Shown one piece after another: positions 37,250 to 47,111 of a DNA stretch of 64,000 nucleotides. The position numbers and the translations under genes were made by a program. Each line of letters opens with the position of its first letter. Positions within the stretch are counted from its first letter, which is position 1. The notes under the pieces were generated by a model. It was not told the DNA's origin, searched no databases, and saw only the letters and a list, made by a program, of their open reading frames with translations. Source of the DNA: Myxacorys californica WJT36-NPBG1 (lineage in GTDB: Bacteria > Cyanobacteriota > Cyanobacteriia > Leptolyngbyales > Leptolyngbyaceae); assembly GCA_019359315.1 (NCBI GenBank), contig JAHHHO010000023.1:17413-81412 (forward strand). Direction: 5' to 3'.

Positions 37250-37789
37250 ATGAGTGATGTTGGATTCATCTGGACTGAAAATCTGATCTTTTTTGCGATC
37301 GCAACGTCCTTTCTCGCGTTTCTGACGTGGGTTTGGCGTCACACAAAACCGTTTGAGATTCCGCTTCCTTTACCGACTTGGCTCAAGGTTTGGTTTTTCA
37401 CGGTTCAAGTGTTTGGGGTATTAGTTCCCATTGGAATTAGTGTTTGGGCTGGATTTTCATCGGCAGATGCACCTGTGTTGCCGATTCTGTTGTCGTATCT
37501 GTTGATGTTAGGATTACAGATTGTTACTGAAATTGTTCTCCTGCGCCAGTTTCGGACAGTTGCCTGGATCGCGATTCCCTATTTATATCTGCCCTACCGA
37601 GTTTGGCAACTATATCAAGGCATCGGTGCAACTTCCATAGAAGATTTAGGATGGTTTCGGAATCTTTTGTTGCTCGAAATTGGAATTTGGATTGTGAATT
37701 ACAGCTTCAATTTAATCCAACTTCCTCGGCTGCTGCGATGGGATCAGGAGGGACGTGTTGAAGAACGAGAGCTGGCAAGTACTCGTTAG
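37250..37789 (+). CDS. Four-helix hypothetical membrane protein
   Basis: The product has 179 residues with predicted helices at about 10-29, 45-66, 74-98 and 100-118, and a longer hydrophobic stretch near 140-160. Trp/Tyr-rich interface segments are present (YLYLPYRVWQLYQG). The family resembles uncharacterised cyanobacterial membrane proteins, and I assign no function. It is separated by 135 bases from the methyltransferase. Confidence 0.65.
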   Translation: MSDVGFIWTENLIFFAIATSFLAFLTWVWRHTKPFEIPLPLPTWLKVWFFTVQVFGVLVPIGISVWAGFSSADAPVLPILLSYLLMLGLQIVTEIVLLRQFRTVAWIAIPYLYLPYRVWQLYQGIGATSIEDLGWFRNLLLLEIGIWIVNYSFNLIQLPRLLRWDQEGRVEERELASTR

Positions 37790-37907
37790 TTTGAAGATGG
37801 GCTTATTGGTTTGAAGATAGGGGCAAAAAGGTCAGGACTGACACATTGGCAGCGAGACGCTTTTGTGCCAGTGAACTTCGTTTAAGTGACTTTGTGTAAG
37901 TCCTGAT

Positions 37908-37940
37908 GGTTCTGCCCTCAACGTGCGAGAAGGCAGAACC
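37908..37940. terminator. Bidirectional hairpin between converging genes
   Basis: GGTTCTGCC (37908-37916) pairs with GGCAGAACC (37932-37940) around a 15-base loop. It lies between the ends of the plus-strand membrane protein gene and the minus-strand aminotransferase gene. T tracts are weak. Confidence 0.6.
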
Positions 37941-37967
37941 CTTGTACAGAAGTGCAGCGTAGAAAAA

Positions 37968-39122
37968 TTACAGCGTGCTGAACGCTTTTGCTGCCGCTGC
38001 AACCCCTGCACCTGGACTAAAGCTCTCGTAACCCAACTCTTGGAGCGTCACTTCTAAGGCCCCGATCGCGCTCAAAATATCTCGGTCTGCCACAAAACCC
38101 AGATGCCCAATGCGGAAGATCTTTCCTTTAAGATGATCTTGTCCGCCCGCTAAGGCAATATCAAACCGCTTCCGCATAATCGAGCGGATTTGCTCAGCCT
38201 CTACCCGATCTGGCGCAACGGCCGTGATCGCCGGACTAGAACATTCGTCGGCAGTAAACAGCGGCAAACCCAATGCCGCGATCGCGGCGCGAGTTGCCTT
38301 CGACTGCCGATGATGCCGCGCAAAGATATTCTCCAATCCTTCCGCTTTCATCATCCGCAATGCCGCTTGCAGAGCAAAGAACATATTAATGGCAGGCGTA
38401 AATGGGGTCGTATCTTTAGCCGCAGATTTGCGATACTTGCCCAAATCCAAATAATACCGGGGCAGTTTAGCGGTCTTATACGCTTCCCACGCCTTGGCGC
38501 TGACGCTCACAAATCCCAATCCGGGCGGAATCATGTAGCCTTTCTGAGAACCCGACCCGACGACATCCAAGCCCCACTCGTCAACCGGAACGTTCGTTGC
38601 GCCCAAACTAGTTACTGTATCCACCATGATCAACGCTTCTCCATGCGCTTTGACATGGCGGTTAATCGTTTCTAGATCGTTAATTACCCCTGCCGACGTT
38701 TCGCTGTGAGTGATAATCACCGCTTTGATTTGCTTGTCGCGATCGCTCTCTAATTTCTCGCGAAACTGTTCGGGATCGAGGGGCTTTCCCCATTCGGCAG
38801 TAATTCGTTCTGCTTGCACGCCATAGGCGTCGCACACTTCTGCCCAGCGGTCGCCAAACTTACCATTACAGCCAACCAGCACGCGATCGCCCGCACTCAG
38901 AAAATTGATAATTCCGGCTTCCATCGCTCCCGTGCCGCTTGCTGCCAAAATCAGCACATCATTCTGCGTCTGGTGCAGCCACTTCAAGTTCTCCACAATT
39001 TCAGCTTGAATCTTGCTAAAATCGCCGCTCCGATGCCCGATGGGATGCTTTGCCATTGCTAACAAAACTTGTTCGGGCACGGGCGTTGGACCCGGAATCA
39101 TCAGCATTAGCTTATCGTCCAT
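37968..39122 (-). CDS. Alanine-glyoxylate/serine-pyruvate class V aminotransferase
   Basis: The protein has 384 residues of fold-type I PLP enzyme. Visible features are the N-terminal IPGPTPVPEQVLLAMAKHPIGHRS, AASGTGAMEAGIINFL, the PLP aspartate region LIMVDTVTSLGATNVPVDEWGLD and the Schiff-base lysine in GSGSQKGYMIPPG. Cyanobacterial homologues were once named the 42-kDa soluble hydrogenase subunit, a likely misnomer. It probably converts glyoxylate to glycine in photorespiration or acts on a related amino acid pair. The start is ATG 39122. Confidence 0.92.
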   Translation of the reverse strand: MDDKLMLMIPGPTPVPEQVLLAMAKHPIGHRSGDFSKIQAEIVENLKWLHQTQNDVLILAASGTGAMEAGIINFLSAGDRVLVGCNGKFGDRWAEVCDAYGVQAERITAEWGKPLDPEQFREKLESDRDKQIKAVIITHSETSAGVINDLETINRHVKAHGEALIMVDTVTSLGATNVPVDEWGLDVVGSGSQKGYMIPPGLGFVSVSAKAWEAYKTAKLPRYYLDLGKYRKSAAKDTTPFTPAINMFFALQAALRMMKAEGLENIFARHHRQSKATRAAIAALGLPLFTADECSSPAITAVAPDRVEAEQIRSIMRKRFDIALAGGQDHLKGKIFRIGHLGFVADRDILSAIGALEVTLQELGYESFSPGAGVAAAAKAFSTL

Positions 39123-39248
39123 GAGAATGCGTCCTTTTTTAGGTACGAAAGTTCAGTTTGTTGTGCATGATCCAGGATTACACAATATCTGAAATTCGTA
39201 ATTCGTACTTTGTAATTCGTACCCGTCCTCAGGGCGACGAATGGAACA

Positions 39249-40283
39249 TTACGAACCGAATTTTCGATTGCGGCGACGGGCTAGAAAGTCCGGCAAATCA
39301 ATTTTGAGATCTTCATTAAACGGATTTCGGCGCGGAGTCGATTGAGGTTCCGCTGTCGGCACCTCTTCTAGCGACGCCAAAAACTCCGTTATTTCCTCGG
39401 GTAGCGCTGAGCCCTGCTCTTCCAGCCATTTTTTCAGCGCCAGCGCCTGATCCTGAATGTCATAAAACCGATTCTTCCAGTGCTGAACTGCCGTTTCATA
39501 CTCACTTGCCTGCTGCGCTTGGCTCAAAATTTGTTCCTGCATCTCGGCGGCATACTGTTCTAGTTCAGCGATGCGATGCTGGCTATGTTCGCGATCGCGC
39601 TCTAATTCCTGACAGGCCTGCTGCAACATCGCTTGGGTTGTAATCTGCTTGGCAACTTGAACTTCTAATTCTTGAACCTGGTTTTCCAGCTCGACCACTC
39701 GCTCTTTTGGCGTGTGACGCAGCCAGTCTTTTGGCGTCAGCCACTCATGAGGCTTTGCTTTTTGCAACCCCCGTGGCTTTGGTTCTGTCTCAGTTGCATT
39801 CTTGCCCAGTTGCTCTGGTGCGTCTTCCGGGAGCGGGATGCTACGGGTGCGGAGTCGTTCTAGCTCAAGTTGCTGCGTTTGCGCTAGGGCTTCGGCGGCT
39901 CCCAACTGGTCTTGAGTTTGCCGAATCTGCGCTTCTAGCTCAGCTTTTTGACTCTCAAATTGCAGCCGTAACTGATGAATCGCCTGCTCTTGCACATTGG
40001 CATACTCTTCTGTCGAAGCCAACTGATGCTCTAAAAAGTTTTGATCGACAATTTGCAGGCGCAACTCATCCAAACTGGCAAGCGACTGATCTAACGCATG
40101 TTCTAAATCTCGAATGCGATTAATCTGACGCTGCACACACTCTTGCATCTGCGTCAAATCCCTCGTGTCCTCCGATGTGTTCTCTGGACTGACCTGGGGT
40201 TGAACCAGTGCGCTGGCAGGCACAGCTAGTTCGAGGACATCTGCCTCAAACTCAGCCTGCTTTGCATGATTTGGCTCAGCCAC
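39249..40283 (-). CDS. Coiled-coil hypothetical protein
   Basis: The product has 344 residues. There are two long coiled-coil blocks (about 45-150 and 195-275) rich in Gln, Glu and Leu heptads, split by a Pro/Lys-rich linker (KPRGLQKAKPHEWLTPKDWLRHTPKE). The C-terminal motif NPFNEDLKIDLPDFLARRRNRKF looks conserved and could be a docking tail. There are no membrane helices. The GTG start at 40283 is preceded on this strand by GAGGAGGG. A structural or scaffolding role is plausible but unproven. The DUF5340 gene lies upstream in the same direction, 86 bases away. Confidence 0.75.
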   Translation of the reverse strand: MAEPNHAKQAEFEADVLELAVPASALVQPQVSPENTSEDTRDLTQMQECVQRQINRIRDLEHALDQSLASLDELRLQIVDQNFLEHQLASTEEYANVQEQAIHQLRLQFESQKAELEAQIRQTQDQLGAAEALAQTQQLELERLRTRSIPLPEDAPEQLGKNATETEPKPRGLQKAKPHEWLTPKDWLRHTPKERVVELENQVQELEVQVAKQITTQAMLQQACQELERDREHSQHRIAELEQYAAEMQEQILSQAQQASEYETAVQHWKNRFYDIQDQALALKKWLEEQGSALPEEITEFLASLEEVPTAEPQSTPRRNPFNEDLKIDLPDFLARRRNRKFGS

Positions 40284-40369
40284 TTCGATCGATCCCTCCT
40301 CAAAACGATCCTCCCGGACACCCAGCGGAGGACGGTTTCCGCCACCGGAACGTCTTCAGCTTACATGCC

Positions 40370-40642
40370 TCACGAATTTTTCACCTCCGTGGGAACTTTA
40401 ATCGCGCCTTCGGGGGCATCGACGCGATTGAGCGACCAGCGATATTCAACTGGGACTCTCAAGCGATCGCAGGTTTCCTCCAAATGCTTTTGCTGAGAAA
40501 TGGCTTTTCGCAAGGTGACGATCAGTTGCTGAACCTGTTCGCGTTGGTGAGGATGCTGACTGACTGCAAACATCGTTTGGCGCTCCAAGAGTTGCAGCAG
40601 TAATTCGTAGTGAATATGCGATGGAAGGGGAATTGGCTCCAT
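40370..40642 (-). CDS. DUF5340 family protein
   Basis: The product has 90 residues, starting MEPIPLPSHIHYELLLQLLERQT, the N terminus I associate with the cyanobacterial DUF5340 family. The middle is helical (REQVQQLIVTLRKAISQQKHLEETC), and the end is VEYRWSLNRV. The function is unknown. It is probably co-transcribed with the coiled-coil gene downstream. Confidence 0.8.
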   Translation of the reverse strand: MEPIPLPSHIHYELLLQLLERQTMFAVSQHPHQREQVQQLIVTLRKAISQQKHLEETCDRLRVPVEYRWSLNRVDAPEGAIKVPTEVKNS

Positions 40643-40787
40643 GTAACGCTCACCTACCGCGGTAAAGAGTAAAGCTCTAGATTCTAGTATCTAAAGACTA
40701 AGTTGACGAAAACAGAATCTTTCTTAAAAATGGCAGACTAACTAGAGGCTGTCTAGCCTCCTAGTGGCTAACTTGAGATAGATAGCG

Positions 40788-41672
40788 TCATGCGATTAGT
40801 TGCCGTAGTGCTTGCCCTGGATCGAATTGCTTAACCAATGACTCTCCTACGAGCACCGCCGTTGCACCTGCTGATTGAACGAGAGAAATGTCTTCGGGGG
40901 TATGGATGCCTGACTCACTCACTGCAAGAATACCGCGTTCTGCAAGCTGAGCGCCACGAGCCGTCAAGATTGCCTTAGTGGTGTTGAGGTCAACGGAGAA
41001 GTCTTTAAGATTGCGATTGTTAATGCCAATCAGCATTACTCCGTCTAAGCCAAGAACGCGATCGAGTTCGTCAAGCGTATGCACTTCGATTAGCGCCGTC
41101 ATGCCCAACGTTTTAACAATCTTCAAGAAATACTGCAAATCTTTATCCGGTAAGACTGCTGCAATCAGTAAAACGGCGTCTGCGCCTTGCAACTTTGCCC
41201 AATACATTTGATAAGGATAAACGATGAAGTCTTTGCACAACAGCGGGAGATCGACAGCCGCACGAATTTGCGCTAGGTTCTCAAAACTTCCTTGAAAGAA
41301 TTTTTTATCGGTCAAGACAGACAGACAGGTTGCCCCGCCAGAAGCATAAGCCTTAGCGATCGCAACTGGATCAAAATCGTCTCGAATTACGCCTTTGCTG
41401 GGAGATGCCTTTTTGACTTCTGCAATCACGGCGGGGTTGGTTTTACCGTTTTGCAAAGCCGCTAAGAAGTCATGCGGCACAGAGTTGCTTTCTGCAACCT
41501 GTTTCTGCAATTCGATCAGGGGTATCTTGTCCCGCATCTGAGTCACTTCGACTTCTTTTTGCCAAACAATCTCCTCCAGAATATTTTGAGGTTGATTTTC
41601 CGGCGCGTTGACCTGGTATCGTAACTCCTGCACCGCGATCGCAGGATTGGGACGGCGACGACGAATTTCCAT
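40788..41672 (-). CDS. trpC: Indole-3-glycerol phosphate synthase
   Basis: The product has 294 residues, a (beta/alpha)8 barrel. Motifs include [31 protein letters not shown] with the catalytic lysine, [36 protein letters not shown] and [12 protein letters not shown] with [11 protein letters not shown]. It closes the indole ring in tryptophan synthesis. The N terminus [21 protein letters not shown] is the cyanobacterial form, so ATG 41672 is chosen over TTG 41681. It lies downstream of lpdA in the same direction, separated by the dispersed repeat B. Confidence 0.96.
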   Translation of the reverse strand: MEIRRRRPNPAIAVQELRYQVNAPENQPQNILEEIVWQKEVEVTQMRDKIPLIELQKQVAESNSVPHDFLAALQNGKTNPAVIAEVKKASPSKGVIRDDFDPVAIAKAYASGGATCLSVLTDKKFFQGSFENLAQIRAAVDLPLLCKDFIVYPYQMYWAKLQGADAVLLIAAVLPDKDLQYFLKIVKTLGMTALIEVHTLDELDRVLGLDGVMLIGINNRNLKDFSVDLNTTKAILTARGAQLAERGILAVSESGIHTPEDISLVQSAGATAVLVGESLVKQFDPGQALRQLIA

Positions 41673-41722
41673 GTTGCACAAGGGTAAAAGGGTTGAGAGG
41701 ATGAGGTTAAGGCGATTGATAC

Positions 41723-41789
41723 GCCCTCACCCTAGCCCTCTCCCTAGGGAGAGGGAACAAGATGGGGAAGAGGGGTTGGGGGTGAGGGC
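41723..41789. repeat. Dispersed palindromic repeat, copy B
   Basis: Outer arms GCCCTCACCC and GGGTGAGGGC and inner TCTCCC/GGGAGA segments form a long imperfect hairpin between lpdA and trpC. It is the best-preserved of the three copies in the window (see 7805 and 58614). Confidence 0.75.
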
Positions 41790-41797
41790 AAAACGCG

Positions 41798-43228
41798 TTA
41801 GTGAACGGCTGCCCGCTTATAAGCTTCATCTAGAATTTCGGACAACGTCGGATGGGTGTGAACCGAGAATGCGAGCGACTTTACTGATTGACGATTGGCG
41901 ATCGCATTTGCAGCTTCTTGGATTAAATCCGCCGCGTGAAGTCCGATGATGTGAGTGCCGAGAACTTCGCCTGTATCTTTGCGATAAACAACTTTAGCGA
42001 TTCCTTCCGATTCTCCTTCTGCGATCGCTTTAGCATTGCCCTTAAAGTAGGTTCGCACCGCCGCCACCTCGAAACCTTCTGCCTGTCCTAATTCCTTGGC
42101 TTGAGGCTCGGTTAAGCCAACAAAGCTGATCTCTGGATGGGTAAACGCGGCAGCGGGAATGCTGCGATAGTCCATGCTGCGATCGCGTCCGCAAATATTT
42201 TCGATCGCCGCAATGCCTTGAGCTGACGCCGCATGAGCCAACATCATTTTCCCGGTCGCGTCCCCAATTGCCCACAAGTGAGGCACAGGTTCGCCACCAG
42301 ATAGTACCTCCATGCGATCGTTTACTGGAATAAAGCCGCGTCGATCCAATTCCACACTGACAGATTCCAGTCCTAAATCTTTAGCAAAGGGAATTCGACC
42401 CGTTGCGATCAGACAGGCATCTACTTCTAGCGTTTCCAGCGGCTCTTTGGTTTTGGCATCAACCAGTTCGATCACAACGGGCGAGCCGGGCGTTACTTTT
42501 GCTGCTAACACGCCTGCTTTGGTTTCGATGTCACGAGGCGTCACCAAGATCCGCTGTGCCAGTTTCGCAATGTCAGGATCAAATCCTGGCATGAGTTGAT
42601 CGAGCGCTTCGATCATTGTCACTTCGCAGCCAAGCGCCGTGTAGACATCCGCAAATTCCAACCCGATATAGCCGCTACCGACGATCGCAACCCACGGCGG
42701 CAGCGACTCTAACTTAATCGCATCGTCGCTGGTGAATACGGTTTTGCCGTCTGTCTCAGCCCCAGGTGGCACAAACGGCACTGATCCCGGAGCGAGAATA
42801 ATATCTTTTGCTGTAACCGTTTTTTCTCCTTCTGGCGTGGAGATGCTGAGCTTCTGCGATCCTGAAACTCTTGCCCAGCCCCGAATTACATCAACGTTGA
42901 GCCGCTTTAAGCTGTTGGTGAGGCCGTCCTGTTGCTTCTGCACAATTCCAGCCGCATGATCTGCGATCGCTTGGCGGTCAAATCCGACCGAACCGACTTC
43001 AATCCCTAGCGACTTGAGATGGTGGGCATTTCGCAATTCTCGCACCCGCCCCGATGCTGCCAGCAACGCTTTTGACGGAATGCAGCCGCGGTTGACGCAG
43101 GTTCCGCCCATATCTGCCGCTTCGACGATCGCGGTCTTGAGTCCACAATCCACGGCATGGAGTGCTGCACCGTGTCCACCAACGCCTGCACCAACAATTA
43201 CCAAATCATAATCAAAATCGTTAGCCAC
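41798..43228 (-). CDS. lpdA: Dihydrolipoyl dehydrogenase (E3)
   Basis: The protein has 476 residues. FAD-binding [18 protein letters not shown], the redox disulfide motif [19 protein letters not shown]-binding [21 protein letters not shown], and the C-terminal interface with the catalytic His-Glu pair ([15 protein letters not shown]) are all visible. It reoxidises lipoamide in the pyruvate dehydrogenase complex and the glycine cleavage system. It is complete, starts at ATG 43228, and is followed by trpC in the same direction. Confidence 0.96.
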   Translation of the reverse strand: MANDFDYDLVIVGAGVGGHGAALHAVDCGLKTAIVEAADMGGTCVNRGCIPSKALLAASGRVRELRNAHHLKSLGIEVGSVGFDRQAIADHAAGIVQKQQDGLTNSLKRLNVDVIRGWARVSGSQKLSISTPEGEKTVTAKDIILAPGSVPFVPPGAETDGKTVFTSDDAIKLESLPPWVAIVGSGYIGLEFADVYTALGCEVTMIEALDQLMPGFDPDIAKLAQRILVTPRDIETKAGVLAAKVTPGSPVVIELVDAKTKEPLETLEVDACLIATGRIPFAKDLGLESVSVELDRRGFIPVNDRMEVLSGGEPVPHLWAIGDATGKMMLAHAASAQGIAAIENICGRDRSMDYRSIPAAAFTHPEISFVGLTEPQAKELGQAEGFEVAAVRTYFKGNAKAIAEGESEGIAKVVYRKDTGEVLGTHIIGLHAADLIQEAANAIANRQSVKSLAFSVHTHPTLSEILDEAYKRAAVH

Positions 43229-43512
43229 ATCGCCCTCCTGGTGGTTATTGCCCTATCTATTGTCAACTGCCAGGGGTAAATTCGACAACACAGATTCTTT
43301 TGGGCATGGCACTTCAAGAGGAGTTTGATCAACCTGACGATCATGAAATGAGACGATTGTGACAGGAGTGGGCATTCTAATCAGAGCGGAGAATCCGTGG
43401 AACCTATAGTTAGGTAGTTAGAGTTAATCTACTCAGATTGAATAAATCTGTTGACTCAAGGCGATTACAAGGCGAGCTTACGGCTCAGTCCATTCAGTAA
43501 GAGTTAGGCATT

Positions 43513-43713
43513 ATGGAACAGCAAGAACTGCGACGTGCGGCAGCTAAAGCATTTATGGAATCACTCGATAAGCTGCAAGAAACGCTATCTGAGTCTGAAG
43601 CCAAGACGAAGGCTCAAGCCACGGCTGCACCAGCAAGGCCAGAGCTTGAGGAATTTGAGCAAGCGGTGGCGGACATCGAGCAGTTTATGCAGTCTAGGGG
43701 AGAATCAGCCTGA
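43513..43713 (+). CDS. Small conserved cyanobacterial protein, unknown function
   Basis: The product has 66 residues: a helical N terminus (QQELRRAAAKAFMESLDKLQETL), an Ala/Pro-rich linker and an acidic C-terminal helix (LEEFEQAVADIEQFMQSRGE). It has no signal or membrane segment. It looks like a short cyanobacterial protein I have seen in this setting, but I know no function. Its 3' end overlaps the converging methyltransferase gene by nine bases. Confidence 0.7.
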   Translation: MEQQELRRAAAKAFMESLDKLQETLSESEAKTKAQATAAPARPELEEFEQAVADIEQFMQSRGESA

Positions 43714-44481
43714 TCGCTGTCGTTTTGCTTCGTAAAGCATAAGCGCTGCCGCGATCGCCACATTGAGCGATTCCACTCCTGGGCTTAACGGAATAGTCAC
43801 TTGAGCATCTGCAAGCTCATTCAGGGGATGAGACAACCCGGCTCCTTCGTTTCCCATCAAAATCAGACTTGGTTTTCTAAAATCGACTTCCCAGTATGTC
43901 TGCGCTGCAGTTGGAACAGTCGCGATGATCTGCATTCCCTGTTTTTTAGCGTTAAGAATTTCTGTCTTCAAATTGGAGCTAACGCCCATCGGCAGCCGGA
44001 ACCATTGCCCCGCGGATGCTCTTAGCACTTTCGGATTGTCCAAATCCACGCTATCTGCGCTGAGCAAAAGTCCTTCTACTCCTGCCGCCGCCGCCGTCCG
44101 AATCATTGTGCCAAGATTGCCAGGGTCTTGAATTGTTTCAAGAACAAGTCCGAAGCTTTTAAGGGCCAATGGCTGAGAATAAATGCGTTCTGCGGTGGCA
44201 ACAATGCCATCAGGTTCAACGGTCGTTGCGATCGCTTTTACCACTTCAGGACTGGCTATTTCTAGCCGCTGAGAGCGATTCTGAAGCTGCTGCCACAATG
44301 AAGGGTGTTGAGCCTGCCATATTTCTGTACAGCAAACGGTCATCAGGGGCAACCCGACGGCGCAGGCCTCCTCAACTAAATGCGTTCCTTCCAACAGAAA
44401 AAGCTGCTGTTCGCGTCGTTCTTTAGCGCGGTGCAGCTTGCGCAATTGTTTAACTAACGGATTTTGAAGACTAGTGAGCAT
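43705..44481 (-). CDS. SpoU/TrmH-family RNA 2'-O-methyltransferase
   Basis: The product has 258 residues. An N-terminal substrate-binding domain (SLQNPLVKQLRKLHRAKERREQQLFLLEGTHLVEEA) precedes a SPOUT domain with the three motifs GLVLETIQDPGNLGTMIRTAAAAG, PSLILMGNEGAGLSHPL and VTIPLSPGVESLNVAIAAALMLYEA. It methylates a ribose of rRNA or tRNA; the exact target is unknown. ATG 44481 gives the typical N terminus; 15 bases of extra in-frame sequence upstream are rejected. Confidence 0.93.
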   Translation of the reverse strand: MLTSLQNPLVKQLRKLHRAKERREQQLFLLEGTHLVEEACAVGLPLMTVCCTEIWQAQHPSLWQQLQNRSQRLEIASPEVVKAIATTVEPDGIVATAERIYSQPLALKSFGLVLETIQDPGNLGTMIRTAAAAGVEGLLLSADSVDLDNPKVLRASAGQWFRLPMGVSSNLKTEILNAKKQGMQIIATVPTAAQTYWEVDFRKPSLILMGNEGAGLSHPLNELADAQVTIPLSPGVESLNVAIAAALMLYEAKRQRSG

Positions 44482-44543
44482 GATTGTCGCGAGCACAGTC
44501 AGGGAATTCTTGAGAAGAATAAAATTGCCGATTCACCCACAGT

Positions 44544-45706
44544 ATGAGCATTCGCAGACGGGCTTTCCTTCAGGCTGGTGCAGGCACACTGCTTGCCTCG
44601 CTCGCACATGGATGTGTGCAGCAATCTCAGAGTAGCCCAACGATCGCGATCAGCGATACGCTCCTCAACCAAATCAAGCGACGAGGCCACTTACTGGTTG
44701 CCACCGAAGATGATTATCCTTGAGTTCCTCGTCAACGGCAAGCCGACGGGATTTGACCATGAATTGCTCGATCGCCTCAGAAAGCGGGTTCCGTTTGAAA
44801 TTCGTCAAGAAATTTTGCCTTGGCAAGGCATTTTGCCAGGCGTAGCAGAGGGAAAATATGATGTCGCGCTGACAGCAGTAGGCATTACTGATGAACGGGC
44901 AAAGACTTTGGATTTCACGATGTCGTTTGCAGAATCAACGATCACGTATGTCAAGCGCAAAGACGATGCCTCCATTAACACCCTAAAGATTTGGCTGACA
45001 AAGCGCTAGGAGTACAGCAGGGCGGCGTTTCATTTGCAGCGGTGCCGGATCTTGAAGCCGTACTAAAAAAGGCGGCAAGCTTGGCTCGATGAAACAGTAT
45101 CGCAAGTTTACTGAGGCGTATCAAGATTTACTCAATCAGCCTCTGGATGTCGATATCCATGAAGGCATTGACAGTACTTTGCTCATCTTGCAACACCGCC
45201 TCAAAGCAACCTCAAGTCGCCCGGAAGTACAGATTATTCGAGAATACGGCGAACTTCCACGAGTGGAATGCTATGCAGGGCAACTGAATCAAGTGTTTAT
45301 GAATATTTTGAGCAATGCGATTGATGCTTTAGAGGAAGCGTCTCCCTCAGCGTATGATGCGTTAGAAGAAGAGGCGCAGGATTCAGAGTGCTCACTGCTA
45401 ATGATTCGGATCACCACTCAATGCTAGGGACTCGATCGCATCCGAATTTGCATTGCAGACAACGGAAACGGTATGTCTACAGCAGTGCAGCAACGCATTT
45501 TTGCTCCGTTCTTTACGACAAAAGAAGTCGGTAAAGGCACGGGGATGGGGATGTCGATTAGCTATCAAATTGTGGCTGAGAAGCACCAGGGATCGATGTG
45601 GTGTGAATTGACACCAGGACAAGGTGCTGCATTTTGGATTGAAATCCCGATTCGCGCTCTGCGTAACTTTGGAGGAACTGCACCCACTACAGCTTTAGCG
45701 GCATAA
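44544..45706 (+). pseudogene. Decayed solute-binding/sensor histidine kinase gene
   Basis: From ATG 44544 the frame reads SIRRRAFLQAGAGTLLASLAHGC, a Tat or lipoprotein signal, then RGHLLVATEDDYP and a stop at 44721. A short deletion moves the frame to EFLVNGKPTGFDHELLDRL, an extracellular amino-acid-binding domain. A second shift near 44988 restores LADKALGVQQGG. At 45089 another frame begins in the kinase part: NQVFMNILSNAIDALEE (N box), then an in-frame TAG at 45425-45427, then IADNGNGMS and GKGTGMGMS (G boxes). The phosphoacceptor-His domain is absent, so a large deletion also occurred. The original protein was probably a one-piece periplasmic sensor kinase. Confidence 0.82.
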
Positions 45707-45710
45707 AAAA

Positions 45711-45734
45711 CGGATGAGACGTTTGTCTCATCCG
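45711..45734 (-). terminator. Terminator of pgk
   Basis: CGGATGAGAC and GTCTCATCCG form a ten-base stem with a four-base loop. On the minus strand it is followed by a six-base T run, ending the pgk transcript. Confidence 0.9.
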
Positions 45735-45759
45735 CGACTAATCTTGCTAAATTACGAGA

Positions 45760-46965
45760 TTAAGCTTCGTCGAGCGCTGCAATTCCAGGTAGTTCTTTGC
45801 CTTCTAGCAGTTCTAAACTCGCACCACCACCGGTTGAAATGTGGCTCATTTGGTCTGCCAGGCCGACTTTCTCAACAGCAGCTACCGAGTCACCACCGCC
45901 AATGATCGTGATCGTTCCTTTGGGAGTCAATTCGGCAAGGGTGCGTGCGATAGCTTCCGTACCAGCCGCAAATTTATCAAATTCAAATACTCCCATCGGA
46001 CCATTCCAAATCACCGACTTGCACTGAGACAGCGCTTGCTGGAAGGTCTTCACGGAGTCAGGCCCAATATCCAACCCCATCCAGCCGTCAGGAATATTCT
46101 CGACGCTAACCGTTTGAGCATTTGCATCGGGTGCAAAATTATCGGCAACGACAACATCCGTCGGCAGCAGCAAATCAACGCCTTTTTCTTTTGCTTTGGC
46201 TTCCAGTGCCCGTGCCAAGTCGAGTTTATCTTCTTCAACCAACGACTTACCGACGTTTAGGCCGCGTGCTTTGTAGAAGGTGAACACCATGCCACCGCCA
46301 ATTAGCAGCTTATCAACTTTATCGAGCAGGGTTTCGATCACGGTGATTTTGCTAGAAACCTTAGAACCGCCGACGATCGCCGCTAACGGACGCTGAGGAT
46401 TCTCGATCGCGCTCTGGAGATATTCCAATTCTTTCTCAATCAGCAATCCTGCAACAGAGGGCTTTAGAAACTTGGTTACGCCTTCTGTGGACGCATGAGC
46501 GCGGTGAGCGGTTCCAAAGGCATCGTTCACGTATAAATCCGCGATCGACGCGAGCTTTTGGGCAAATTCGGGATCGTTTTTTTCCTCTTCTTTGTAGAAG
46601 CGGACGTTCTCTAGCAGAACGACATCACCGGGCTGCATCGCGTCTACGGCGGCAGTCACTTCATCCCCAATACAGTCATTGCACTTGGTTACGGGCTTGC
46701 CCAATACCTCAGATAGCCGATTGCTAACGGGCGTCAAACGGTACTTGTCTTCAGGACCATTTTTCGGACGCCCAAAGTGACTGCTCAAAATCACCTTTGC
46801 GCCTTTCGAGGTCAACGCTTGGATGGTTGGCAGCGCTGCCCGAATGCGCGTATCGTCGGTGATATTGCCTTGCTCATCTAACGGCACGTTAAAATCAGCC
46901 CGCACCAGCACGCGCTTTCCTTGCAAATCAGAGGACGATAGATTGTTAACAGTCTTTTTGGGCAC
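45760..46965 (-). CDS. pgk: Phosphoglycerate kinase
   Basis: The protein has 401 residues with the N-terminal signature [33 protein letters not shown], the hinge region [37 protein letters not shown], and the nucleotide-binding C-terminal loops [11 protein letters not shown] and [16 protein letters not shown]. It interconverts 1,3-bisphosphoglycerate and 3-phosphoglycerate in glycolysis and the Calvin cycle. It starts at ATG 46965 and is divergent from the universal stress protein gene. Confidence 0.98.
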   Translation of the reverse strand: MPKKTVNNLSSSDLQGKRVLVRADFNVPLDEQGNITDDTRIRAALPTIQALTSKGAKVILSSHFGRPKNGPEDKYRLTPVSNRLSEVLGKPVTKCNDCIGDEVTAAVDAMQPGDVVLLENVRFYKEEEKNDPEFAQKLASIADLYVNDAFGTAHRAHASTEGVTKFLKPSVAGLLIEKELEYLQSAIENPQRPLAAIVGGSKVSSKITVIETLLDKVDKLLIGGGMVFTFYKARGLNVGKSLVEEDKLDLARALEAKAKEKGVDLLLPTDVVVADNFAPDANAQTVSVENIPDGWMGLDIGPDSVKTFQQALSQCKSVIWNGPMGVFEFDKFAAGTEAIARTLAELTPKGTITIIGGGDSVAAVEKVGLADQMSHISTGGGASLELLEGKELPGIAALDEA

Positions 46966-47111
46966 GATACTACTCCTAGAATGAGTCTTTCTACCTACGT
47001 CTTAAATTTTCTCATTAATTGCCCCTCTGCGATCGCCCAATCCGCTCATCCTGTTGTAAGTTCAGAAAGATAAGACCTTACTGAACTATTTGTCCTACCC
47101 AAACCAAATCC

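Noticed and set aside
39707..40123. Plus-strand 138-residue frame within the coiled-coil gene
   Set aside because: It is a shadow of Gln/Glu-rich heptads on the opposite strand; the minus-strand gene has a GAGGAGGG ribosome site.
44578..45427. Two separate small genes (a binding protein and a kinase fragment)
   Set aside because: Both are pieces of one decayed gene: the signal peptide is in another frame upstream, and the kinase continues in frame past a single TAG.
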